64,000 nt of DNA from Imbricaverruca yamaguchii (lineage: Eukaryota > Arthropoda > Thecostraca > Neoverrucidae). The notes beneath the pieces are model-generated. The model saw only the letters and a program-made list of their open reading frames with translations. It did not search any database and was not told the DNA's origin. The translations under genes and the position numbers were made by a program. Below, one piece after another: positions 1 to 12,300 of the stretch (position 1 is the first letter of the stretch; each line of letters opens with the position of its first letter). Where the stretch lies: contig JAOTOL010001469.1 in NCBI GenBank assembly GCA_034440575.1, positions 818,501-882,500 on the forward strand. Reading direction: 5' to 3'.

Positions 1-158
1 TTTTCTGGTCATGAATGCTCGGACCAGAACCACTAATTCGCCTAGATGGCCATCAGCTGAGTAGCAGGTCCGGCCATCCACTATCGCCAGACCTGCGCTG
101 ACCGGATTCAGCGGCGGGTGCTGACCCGTGCCCTGGCCACCATCCGCCGCTGATTCAG

Positions 159-384
159 TGACCCGTCCCCTGCAGAAGAGCATCCACGCCGACTTTATCA
201 GCAACTGCATGGACCGGCTGCGCGCCAGCCACGACACCATGTCGGTGCTGGAGCGTGAGCGCGACTCGCCGGCGCGACTGCGCGTCGCCACGTCCCTCTG
301 CCGTGTGCTGAAAGTGCTGCGCGAGTACATCGCCGAGTGCGACCGCGAGTACGGCGACGAGCGCGTGCACCTGCCGCTCTTCAG
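159..384 (+). CDS. USP9X: USP9X exon 1 of window
   Basis: Begins after ..gattcag and ends before gtgggt. Encodes [13 protein letters not shown]...LREYIAECD, matching the helical scaffold before the ubiquitin-like domain. The first two bases finish a codon begun in an upstream exon; it ends in phase 2. A near-copy of the acceptor region (gattcag followed by ctgacccgtgccctg) lies about 40 bp upstream. Confidence 0.9.
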
Positions 385-3300
385 GTGGGTCGCCGGCGGC
401 CGCTGGGATGCCGCCCAACTAACGGGCCGTTGTCTGCTCGTCTGGCCGATGCCTATGGGGTGTTTGACTATAGAGGTGCACCTGGGGCGTTTTGTGTCGA
501 TGTGACCAGTGTTCTGAAAGCGTAATCTGACTGGGGAGATGACTATCTCTGGAAAGTTGTGTTGAATGGTGAAGTTTTCAAAGCTATTTGCAATGCTCAC
601 AGATCAAACGAACAAATGTGTTTTCATTTTCGATGTGCTCAGTACGATGGCCTCCGAGTCTAGGAGTCACGTGGACAACATGTCATGATAGGTTTTTTTT
701 ACATAGTTCAATGAATTGTATATCTAGCTAGCTTTCATCTAGCTTGCATATGAGCCATAATGGTCCATTTTGATGCAGCTGACATCAAGCTTGGAGGCTA
801 AAGTCTGTATAATGCTGCTATGCACTTGGTGTAAATACAATTGGGTATGCTAGCCCTGCTGCACAAAGAAAGATATGCGTGCCACCTGTACGAAGCATGG
901 GGCATGCCACGGGCAATGCAACTCTACCATTCAGAGACCACAACACTTTCAACAAACACAATATAAAACATGCATCAAAGGCATTGAGAATGCATTGAGA
1001 CCATGCGTTCCAATCCGAAACCTGTAGATCACTCAACATAAGAAAGTCTGCCGTTTTTGTTGCAAAGGTGAGCGCAGACCTTTCTGAGCCTCTATGAGGT
1101 ATGATTCGCTGGCATGATTTGTCTGAATATCCCCATGGTCTGCCGGCAAGTGCCATGTCCAGGGGCGGGGATGGCCGAGTGGTTAAGGTGTTGAGTTATG
1201 GGTATCAAAGGTCCCGGTTTCGACTCTCGCGCCACTCAGGACATTTCCCAATCCCGCGGCCCACCGGCGAAACAGTGTGGGCGGCGCCATTAGCCGTGAA
1301 TGTGCATAAAGTGTGTTGTGAACCAACCAATAAACAAACAACAAGTGCCATGTCCAGTCCTTCCTGACATTGAACAGGTTTTGTATTTGCCGGCCTTGAG
1401 TACTTTTTGTTTACGCCTACGGATAGAAGGCCACACGAAGCGAATGTTCAAGATTGCCTGCGAACATTGTTTGACAACAATTTCTACCGCATGCGACCAA
1501 AATCACCAAGGGAGTGTCCCAGACCTTTTGAACATAACATCTAATGTTTCCGGGTCAACTTCGAAACTCGTGGTCGGGAATTACTTAACCGTGCCACACT
1601 GTGTGCCAGATAGTCGTTTCCTGTGCAAAATGTATTCATTTTATTGGGTATCCTGACCCAGTGTATTGTGTGCATGGGTGGTAGAGGACAGTATCATGTA
1701 GTATTCATCCTTGAACTGTAGACCTTACATTCGAAAAACTTACCTGTTTTTTTTAGACCTATCAATGATTCCTCCTGTAATCAAAGCAACAGTTCCGCAG
1801 CACAACATTTCAGTTGAAGCTGTGATACAGCGTTTCATGAGTCCCAACATTTATGTCAAAGTACTCCCATGCAACATTTGTTACCATATTTCCTACATCG
1901 TACACGTATCCAAAATGAACTTGAGAACATTCTCCGAATGTTAACAGTGAAGCTTGAAATGATGTGTTAGAACTTGAAGTACTGTTGAAAGTTTCGCCAG
2001 AACCGAAATGCTGCCGCGACCATCCTTTGAGCAAATATTAGCACTTCGTGGTGGTGTTCGTTGGGATGAAACTGGTGAAAAGAAAATCCAAGAATATATT
2101 TAACTGCGTTAAGAAGCTAGAACACGAAGCGCTGTTGGCGTGAGAGATTGGCAACGCTACGTAACTGAACGGTCGACGTGTCGTAAAACCAATAACAACA
2201 ACACGAAGCACTGTAACAAACAAGTTATTTCGGTTTCAGGAACTCGACGGTCAGGTCGAGCCATTGATATGAACTGTTATACCGTATGCGCTAGATTAGA
2301 CAATCGAGCTTCGCTATTGCTTGTCATTACGTAAATTTAGATGAGTCTGTAATTACAGCTGAGACGCTTGCAGTACTATACTCTCCATCTGTGGTAACGT
2401 GCATTTCGTATATGTGTATGCGCGAACGTAGTTCCGTGTAGGTTTATTTGGCCCCATATTAAGGCTCTGATTGTGGGTGTACTCGACACGATCCGCGACT
2501 CCATGTCCTCACTGTCTGGGTGGTCCGACGGCGGTACCGCCCGAGCCGAGATAGGCCACACCTATGCCACCAACTGCTACCTACTGCTGAGTGAAGACAG
2601 ACCAATGTGTACTTATGATATCCCACTGACAGTGAGGCACGTTCTTCTGATGTGCCCTCGCTTCTCATCCCAGCGAAGATGATCCTTTGGGGAAGAGAGG
2701 TGTCTACGTTGACGATGACAGTTCTAGGCGATGGGTTACGCGTGATTCAGACTGGACGATTATTCGAGTTTCTCGCAAGTACGGTCTGTTGTCTACCCAG
2801 AGAGACAGACATTGCTTTGTTTTGTGCACAGCGAATGTCCCTTGCACTTAGAAGCTAAGGTGGCCGAAAGCTGAAACCTGGATAAAAATGCTGTTATGGG
2901 CGCTACATAATCAACATGGTCGATGCGCCCCAAAGCTCAAATAACTAACGATTTCAGTGTGCCAGTCTAGGCTGGCGACTGAAGCCCAGCCGTGTTGCTG
3001 ACGTCGTCGTGGTGTTGGCAGGGCGTACCGCGGCAAGCACCTGAACTTGGCCATCCGACTGCTGACGCAGAGCCGCAACTACGACTTTACCATCGAGTCG
3101 CACACGCAGGACACGCTGGCGTCCGTGCGTCGGCATGTGCTGGGCAAGGTCAAGGCCAACGCGCAGGCGTTCAAGGTGGAGCTGTACGTGAACGGTGACA
3201 CGCTCGACCACGCTGACGACAAGAAGTGCGTCTGCGAAATACCGGCCATCAGGGACGAGACGGTAAGTGCGAACCAGCAGTCTACTGACAGTGGCAGCCG

Positions 3301-6300
3301 TCTGCTGACAGCGGGAGCCGTCTGCTGATAGCGACAGTCATTCGCTGACAGCGGCAGCTGTCTACTGACGGCGGCAGCTGTCTACTGACAGCGGCAGCTG
3401 TCCACTGATAGCGGCAGCCATTCACTGACAGCGGCAGCTGTCGATTGTCGGCGGCAGCCGTCCGCTGACCGCGGCAGCTTTCGACTGACAGTTGCAGCTG
3501 TCGACCGATAGTGACAGCCTTCTGCTGACAGCGGCAGCCGTCTGCTGACAACGGCAGCTGCCTCCAAAGCTCCTGGTGGCGTGACGAGCAGCCAACTGGA
3601 AGTGGGATCGACGCGAACAAATATGTAGCTGCCCATAACACTTGCTAAGCATTTAAGGACTTCAAGCTGCAACTGTATTCGCTGCAGCCATCTATTCTGG
3701 GCACTCAGATGCCACCATTGGGCTCGTGGTAAGTTAGTTCCTAGGCGTCGAACTTTTAGTCATAGGAGCTTCGGACCGAATTCCGCAACCGGCGAGATTA
3801 CGGGGTCCACTTGCGACCAGTCCCCGTCATGTGATTGCGTGTGTGCAGTACATAGACCTTGCGAGTAATTCCCAGCAGAGGTGAATACGTCACTCTTCGC
3901 CGACGACCTGGCGGTCCACAGTCGCAACCAAGACATCAGCGTGACATAGGGCGCGACACTGCAGGAGGCGCCGGAGAAGCTTGATCGATATTCACGCTGG
4001 ATCCAAGCGAGGCCAAGAAAGAAGTGACCCACTTCTTTCAGCAGCGGCCGATCAGCCGTACATCCTTGCCCACCTTTCTGGGAGTCACTGGATCGCACCA
4101 TGGCCTTCAACCACCGAATCCAGACCAAGGGACGGATGAAGCAGCGAAATGGCATCTTGGGGGCAGTGAGCAGGACCACGTGTTAATGCGCGCCGTCAGA
4201 CGTGCGCAGCGTCTACGTGGCCTCCTCCAGGGTGTGCGCCGACCGTGCGGCAGAAGTATAGCTGCGGAGCGTCAGTAACATCAGCATCAATGAGTTGGAG
4301 ATCGCACAGCGGCAGGCCCTCCGCGCGATAGCAGGATGCTTAAGGTCCACCCCTACGGGTGCTCTCTCCAGAGAAGCCGACCTGAAGCCCTTCACCTCCC
4401 TGGGTCAGGCACTGGCCGCGATTGCAGTCGAGAAGCACTCGCGAAATTTACCGGTAATCCGATCTAGGACCTCCTCCGGCCTGAGCATAGGCCACGGAGC
4501 CGCCTCCATCATGATCAAGACTTGGCGATGACGGGCCTGGAGACGACCACAGCAACGAGGCTCGACGCCTTCCCCAGGGAACCGCCGAAAATCGCGGTTA
4601 GCACCCCTCCGCGGGAGTTTACACCAGCGAACGTCAACGTCCACACCAGCCTGGCCAGAACCCTGCCTCGGGACGGACCGGCAGAAGAGCAGTGCATGGC
4701 CGCCGAGGAAACCCTACCCCGACTCCTAAAAGCCGATATCTTAGTTTTCACGTACTGCTCGGCCACTGCAAAATTAGAGGACGGAGGAGCCGGAATTGTG
4801 TAGTATGGACCGGAGGAAGCTGAGAGGATGCCGACTCCCGCCGGCAAATGCACCACAAGCTATGTCACAGAACTGCACGTCCTCAACGAAGCGCTGAAAC
4901 ACTTGTACCAGTGGGAGCCCGCCTTCGAGACCCCTAAAACATCCTCATCTGCATCGACTCCCAGCCCGCCCTCATGCGCCTGAAGACAGGTCCAACCTGA
5001 AGGCAGCCAGACGGACCCGCCACCGGACGAGATCTGCACGCGCATGAAGGGAGTCGGCCACAGACATCGTATAGACGTCCAGTGGGTCCCGCGGCACGCC
5101 GGCATTCCGTGTGGCGAAATAGCTGACGAATTGGCAAGGCGGGCGGCCGTACTGAGTCAAGACCATACGCCCATCAACCTCAGTGCCGTGAAAGCCCAGC
5201 TCAAGTTGCACCCAGGACGGGAGTGAGCTGAGAGCAACCGCGGGACGCGACACTTTAACATCGTGGGCCCGGGCAAGATCCGACTAAGAGACATGCTTGG
5301 CCTCAACAGGACCGAGGGGTGGTCCTGGCCCGCCTGAGGACGGGCCACTCCACACTGGTGAGGGTGTACCGACACCGGGTCGGCCTGGAGGACGATCCTG
5401 CCTGCACTGGTTGCGATAACGGGGAGCCAGACAATGTCGACCACATGACGAAATGCCCAGCCACGGCTGGACTCCAGCACATCTTCGGCCGCCACGACCT
5501 GTCTCTGACGGAGATCTTCGCCGACGCAGACGCAGTGATGTTCCTAGGGTGACTGGGGTGTCTGATGCCCCCGATACGGACACAGTCCAAGACCGGAAGG
5601 ACAACAGCAACAACGACCAGTCGAGGTTAGGGGTTGGCGGCTCATTGTGTCCTGGCAGTTAAATGCGTCGTAAGAAGTCCACTGGACGGTGAGTATTAGG
5701 TTAAGTGCTGCACAGCCAAGAAGCATGACCAAATGGACTGCAGAGCTGTGTTCAATAGCACGTGACACTGCCAAGATTGACGAAGCCCTTGTAGCACGCG
5801 TCGGAACACAGAGTCCAAAGGCGGTCAATAGTTCAAGAGTCTTTCATCAAGCCAGTACTTGATGAAACACGTGTTACAATGAGCTAGGGAGCCGTCGTAG
5901 TCCATTATATGGTGAGATTTGTCGAACCTCACAGCTAACTACATTCAAAGCTAATTCTGAATGCACTCTAGGTGTTTGAAGTTGGTTTGAGCTGCCCCCG
6001 CCCATGTAGTGGGATCGTATTCCAGTATGGCATGTGCGCGGACGCAACCTAGGCGCAAGTTATGGAACTGTGATTGAGACGAATGCCTCTTGGGGTTCGG
6101 AACAGTTGCGTGCTTGCCGATGCATACTTCTAATAAGCAATCGTGGCATGCGATTTGTCTTGGCAGCGGTTGCGTCGATATGAGGTAAAACGATGACCTT
6201 GGTATCGATGATGACCCCCAGCTCGTGTATCCCAATGCGGCGTTCAAGTCGAAGGCCTCTAGTGTATTCTCGTATGTGGCCTGAATTGGCGAAGTACGTG

Positions 6301-9300
6301 TAAAAATGTGATTACATTGTGTTTCGTATTTTTCTAAGGTGCTAAATGTGCCACCAAGCGGCGAAGCAAATCATGTCGGCCTGAAGGCCAGCAATGTCTC
6401 CTTAATTCGGTGAACCAGCTTGATGTGATAAGCGTGCATAATGCGATTTGTTCAGAGGAGACAAGGAAGTTCTGCTGTATAACATATGAGGGAAAGAAAC
6501 CCACATATACGAACTGTTGGAACCTCTGATAGGATGGGCGCGAATGATCAACCCTGGTCGATGCGCCCTAAAGCCCAAATAACTAACTAACCTCTGATAG
6601 GATCGGAGTCCATTAGGAGCGCTGTATAACCCATGCAGTTGATGTGTCCCTAAACCCTAATAGCAACAACGATTCGTGTCCAGTCGGAGTGCTTTCCGTC
6701 TAACGCGATTCGCCGGCATCGTGTGAGATGGGACCCGATCCAGGCATGTGCCAGCCCAGTGACGTACAAAATGTAGTAGTGTTGAATTGTCGAGGTTTTG
6801 AGACTAGGTTCTGAATTCACCTAATACAGTCATTGCGGGATTGTGAGGCATCCGGGGGTGTGAGCAATGTGTGAACTTTGTGTTATCGAGAATGTCGGCA
6901 TCTTGCGACACCGTGTCTGTGATGTGTACCCATGGTGAGACTGGCGTGTGCCGTGCTGACCGGCCGCCGCCAACTCAGGTGATGACGGCCAAGTTGTGCT
7001 CGACGAGCGGGGCGGGTACAACGGGCGCCGGCGGCGGAGGCGGCGGCACCGGCGGCGCCAACATGCCCTCGTCGCCTGACAGCAGCTCGGATAGCTCAGC
7101 GCCGTCTCCCCAGCACCCGTGTGATGGCCCCAACTTGGACGCCGAGAACGTGCTGCCGGGTGTGGTGAGTGATGGCCAGCTGGCCAGCTGTGACGGAGTC
7201 AGACCGCCGGCCTGGTGAGGTCGGAGGATGGGATCTGGTAGGGTCGGTGGTCCTGTTCCAGTGTTGACCACAGTACCAGATCTGGTGTGATCGAGGCGGG
7301 GAGGATGATCGTCTTGTGTTGCTTTTTATATTCAAAGTTAGTGGTCAGTAGGAGTAAAGATGCTTTTCAAGTTAACATTCACTGTCATCAAGGGCACCAT
7401 TGTGCGGCCCGTCGGCGTTGGGTAGAGTTGAGCTGAAAGCAGTGTCACTTTCGACGCTGTACTACTGTGCGATACGGTGGCGTTGGGTAGAGTTGAACTG
7501 AAAACGGTGGCACACTTTCAATGCTTGACATTGTGCGACCCCTTGGCGTTAGGTATGAGTTGAGGTGAAAACGGTGGCTCACTTTCGATGTTGCTCTCTT
7601 CACATATCCGCATATGCCGATACGAGGCAGCGTGACGTGGCATCGAGGTCTTGCGCAAGCCTCGAAGTGATGTCGGCTGTAACTAGCTGACGTAAGGTTT
7701 GTGCGTGCGTGCTGCAGATCCTTTCGCAACAGGAGAAGTACGTGGAGTTTTTGCTGCGTCTGGCCGACCTGGGTTGCCGGATCGGGCACGCGCCGCTGCG
7801 AGACGCCGCCCGCAGTGTCCTGGAGATGACGCCGGCCGGCCGCAGCACCGGTAAAGCGACTGCTATGACACCATCCGCACGTTACTGACGCACAACACAA
7901 GCCCGCGAGCGCCGTGCCACCCGCATGTCACCGACGCACCACACAATCCCGCGGGTGCCGAGCCACCCCCGTGTCACTGTCGCACCACACAATCCCGCGG
8001 GTGCCGAGCCACCCGCACGCCTCTGGCGCACCACACAATCCCGCGGGTGCCGAGCCACCCGCACGCCTCTGGCGCACCACACAATCCCGCGGGTGCCGAG
8101 CCACCCCCATGTCACTGTCGCACACCACAATCCCGCGGGTGCCGAGCCACCCGCACGTCACTGACGCACCACACAATCCCGCGGGTGCCGAGCCACCCCC
8201 CATGTCACCGACGCACCACACAATCCCGCGGGTGCCGAGCCACCCCCATGTCACCGACGCACCATACAATCCCACGGGCGCCGAGCCACCAGCACGCTTC
8301 TTGCGCACCACACAATCTCATGTGTGCGGCGTGTAATGTGTTGGGTACGTTTATAACAATTTCCGTTGCGTGTTGTGCATTCACCACCAACTTGTTGCCT
8401 CTAGGACATAATCTCGAATGTGCTGTTAGCAGCAAGCTGAATAAATTTAAATGAGAACACATCGTCGCGTTGGTGTCGTGGACTGAATGCATAGAAGCCG
8501 CTTTTGCCGGCTACAAGAAGGTTATTTAAGTATGTGAGCGCTGTCTACTTAAAAATGTGAGCGCTCGAGTGTAGCATCCTGTGTCGATTCGACTGTTCTC
8601 CGATGTTCGGCAACGGGTGTGGATGTGTCGGCTGTGACGAATGGTGTCCCGGACAGTGGAACAACTGCACAGCGCCTGTCAGGAGAACGGCGAGCACTGT
8701 CCCGGTGCCACGCCCTGGACCCTCGAGGCCATCTTCTTCTCGCCTTCGCCATCGCAGGTCCTCTACTCTCTGGAGGTGAGATTTGTACCATCTGCCCCCT
8801 CACGAATGAACGAAGTCTCAAGTAGTTTGAAACTGATGTTATGCAATGCTACTCAGAACTGTTCTTGTTCTTCAAGTTATTCTGATGTCGGCCGTCTGAC
8901 TGTGTGTGTCGCCGTCCTCAGGTGCTGTACAGTCAGCTGGTGTCGGCCGTCTGACTGCGTGTGTCGCCGTCCTCAGGTTCTGTACAGCCAGCTGATGTCG
9001 GCCGTCTGACAGTGTGTGTCGCCGTCCTCAGGTGCTGTACAGCCAGCTGGTGTCGGCCGTCTGACTGTGTGTGTCGCCGTCCTCAGGTGCTGTACAGTCA
9101 GCTGGTGTCGGCCGTCTGACTGTGTGTGTCGCCGTCCTCAGGTTCTGTACAGTCAGCTGATGTCGGCCGTCTGACAGTGTGTGTCGCCGTCCTCAGGTGC
9201 TGTACAGTCAGCTGGTGTCGGCCGTCTGACTGTGTGTGTCGCCGTCCTCAGGTTCTGTACAGTCAGCTGATGTCGGCCGTCTGACAGTGTGTCGCCGTCC

Positions 9301-12300
9301 TCAGGTGCTGTAGAGCCAGCTGATGTCGGCCGTCTGACAGTGTATGGCCGTCCTCAGGTGCTGTACAGCCAGCTGATGTCGGCCGTCTGACTGCGTGTGT
9401 CGCCGTCCTCAGGTTCTGTACAGCCAGCTGATGTCGGCCGTCTGACAGTGTGTGTCGCCGTCCTCAGGTGCTGTACAGCCAGCTGATGTCGGCCGTCTGA
9501 CTGTGTATCGCCGTCCTCAGGTTCTGTACAGCCAGCTGATGCCGGCTGACGACCCGCTGTCGGAGAAGTGCTGCGACTTTCACCGGCAGTTCTTCAAGAG
9601 TGGCGGGGGCACCGTTGTGCTCGACATGCTAAACAAAAACAACTTCTTGTCGGGTGCCGACCTGGCCACAAAGAGGTAAGTACCGTCCCATCCTCTTCTC
9701 TGTTGTTTCCATTTCGCTCGTCTCCGTTAGAGTCAGACTGTTCATTATGTGGCCGCCCATTGAGTCCCAAACCATCCGCACTAGTCGATTGTCCAAGCGA
9801 GCATTGCTGCAGAATCGCATGTGGCCGAGATATCGAGTGTAAACGTCAAGCGCTTGTGAATGGCCCCTTGCGCGGAAATTGCATGCTTTAAAATAACAGC
9901 TGTTGATATAGTTTGTGACCTTTACGATTAAAAATCGAAGGAGATGCATGACATTCAATAATTGCGTGCGTGTTAGGTAAGCAAATGGGCGTCAAAATAT
10001 AGGAGTGTGGGTTGAATATTTTTCAGCATCACTATGTGTAATCTTTCCTTTTACGATATTTATCACTTACGAGACACTGGCTGCGTGTGTCTGCCACGGC
10101 GCCCCAGGCCGGATTTCCGTGTGTGGCCAGCTGCCGACCCTCCCACGGCCCCTCCGACGGTGTCTATGGGTGTCTGCCACGGCGCCCCAGGGCGGATTTC
10201 CGCGTGTGTGGCCAGCTGCCGACCCTCCCACGGCCCCTCCGACGGTGTCTAAAGCTACGATGTGATCTGTTACGTGATATCATTTATTGGTGGTATTTGG
10301 CATCATTATCAGTAATATATGTATTCTTATGGTGGATGCCTCACAAATATAAACACACATATTAGTGCGCTATTAGCTTAAAATTTCGTCCAAAGGACTT
10401 AGACGATATTTTAAACGACATGCTTCTGTGGCAAATTTCGACATCGTACGGTACTCAATTCGAAATATCACACTTAGCGAAAAACCAGAATCTTAGCACT
10501 GGTCTGTGGGTCAGGTGCCGGCGTGAGTGGTGGACATGCTGGGTGTCGGCTCGTGTGGCGAGCTGCCGTCTGGCCGTCGGCTACTCCGGCGGCTGTGCGC
10601 GCCGTGCCGTGACGTACCGCGCCGTGCCGTGACGTACCACGCCGCGACGTCCTACTGCACCCGTGTGGTGCGGTGTGACCGGTGCCGGCACTTGTTGCAG
10701 GCTGGCGTTTCTGACGGTGCTGCGGCTCGCCAAGCTGGTGCTGGCCACGGTGGGGTTCGCCTCTGCCCAGCTGACCGGCGAGACTGGCGACACGGCGCTG
10801 CAGCAGGTGGGTGCTCGCCGGTGACGTTGGCCAGCGGGTGGCCGCGCCGGCTCCTCCCCGGCGCCCGTGTCAAGGTGTTGCCGGTGGTAGCCGACACCAA
10901 CACGGACGCGACTGCGACCCCGGCGCAGGCACTGCCGTCTGCCCTGATTACTTACTCTCTGTAGAATCCATGTGCAGACGATGCAAATACCCTCTTAGAC
11001 AGTAGATTTTCCTGATTCGTCAATATGAGCGTCACATTGATATTGTAGAAACGCGTGTGACGTCACTGAAACAACCAGCAGATAAAATATGCATGACTAA
11101 TAGGAGAGTCGCGTCAATTTGTAATTTGGCATCGCTTTCACTCTACTACCCAGCATATTTCGATGTTTGTCCCATCGCTTTCCATCTTCACTGCTGATCG
11201 CCTGTTGTTCGATTGCTATGCGCTATTTACAGAATTACCAATTGTCTTGAACATTGTTAGCTTTGCCCAGTGATCATATTACTACCAACATGGTGTATGA
11301 TTGCCATTAGCTGCCTACTACGCCTGTGTACCAGAACTGGCGAATGATACATGCAATTCAAAGTGCGAATGCTGTTCTTTGTTTATGTTGTTTTTGCATG
11401 TACCTTTGGACCTGATTATGTCAATTCAAAACAGCAAATGACAGCAAGTTACTTTAGCAGGCTGAAATGCCAACCTTCTCAGTGGTCACGCTACTTGTAA
11501 CTGGCAGAGCTTGTGGTGCTTAGCTACTGTTTAGTGTAGTGATGGCGTTCTGGTTTGGATGAGACATAGTGTGTGCTTTACATTCGATCAAGACGCGCCG
11601 CGTGGCGTGTGGTCTGGCGTGCTGATGTTGCGTCGGCGCTGTTGTCTGAGCTCGGCTTTGTACCCGTTGCAGGCTGTGATCCTTCCCAGCTCCGAGTGCA
11701 TTTTGCGGAACGTGACCATCGCTGTGGCGCAGAAGATGGGCGACTCGGTGAGTTGACAGCCCGTCGCGTTCGGCTGTCCAGTTAATGCACCTAATTCACA
11801 ATTATCGTAGAATGGACTAAACTGTATTCGTGTTTAACCTCAAGATGAGAACATGATTACAATGTGTATTATGATGATTACAGAGAGTATGACTGCAATG
11901 TGTATTGCAAAATGTTAGCGAGTTTTGTGGTTCTTGCAGAAGATATGATACCGAAGCGTCGAGCATTGCAATCATGTTCTCATCTCGAGATAAAAAAACC
12001 TGATGCAGTTAGAGGCCATCCTACGCTAATTTGAACTGCCTGCCATTGAACGTCCGTTCAATTTTAAGCATTGATTACACCAAGATATTTTAGTTTTGGA
12101 GATATTTGTCGCTGGCAGTGCGTTAAGTGACCAGTGCGGGGCTGATGAAATGAACTGGCGACGTCGGTTTGCGAAGCGTCTTCGACGACGGCTGCTTTGT
12201 ACTTTGTGTCCAGATTACTACCGAGGCCGATAGTCTCTCTTTAGTTGCCAGGGAAAATGATAAGACCGAAGAACGAACGGGAAACGTGAACTGGTGCTCT

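Noticed and set aside
7925..8325. Regular repeat considered as a CRISPR array
   Set aside because: Units abut and vary gradually with no unique spacers, inside a eukaryotic intron.
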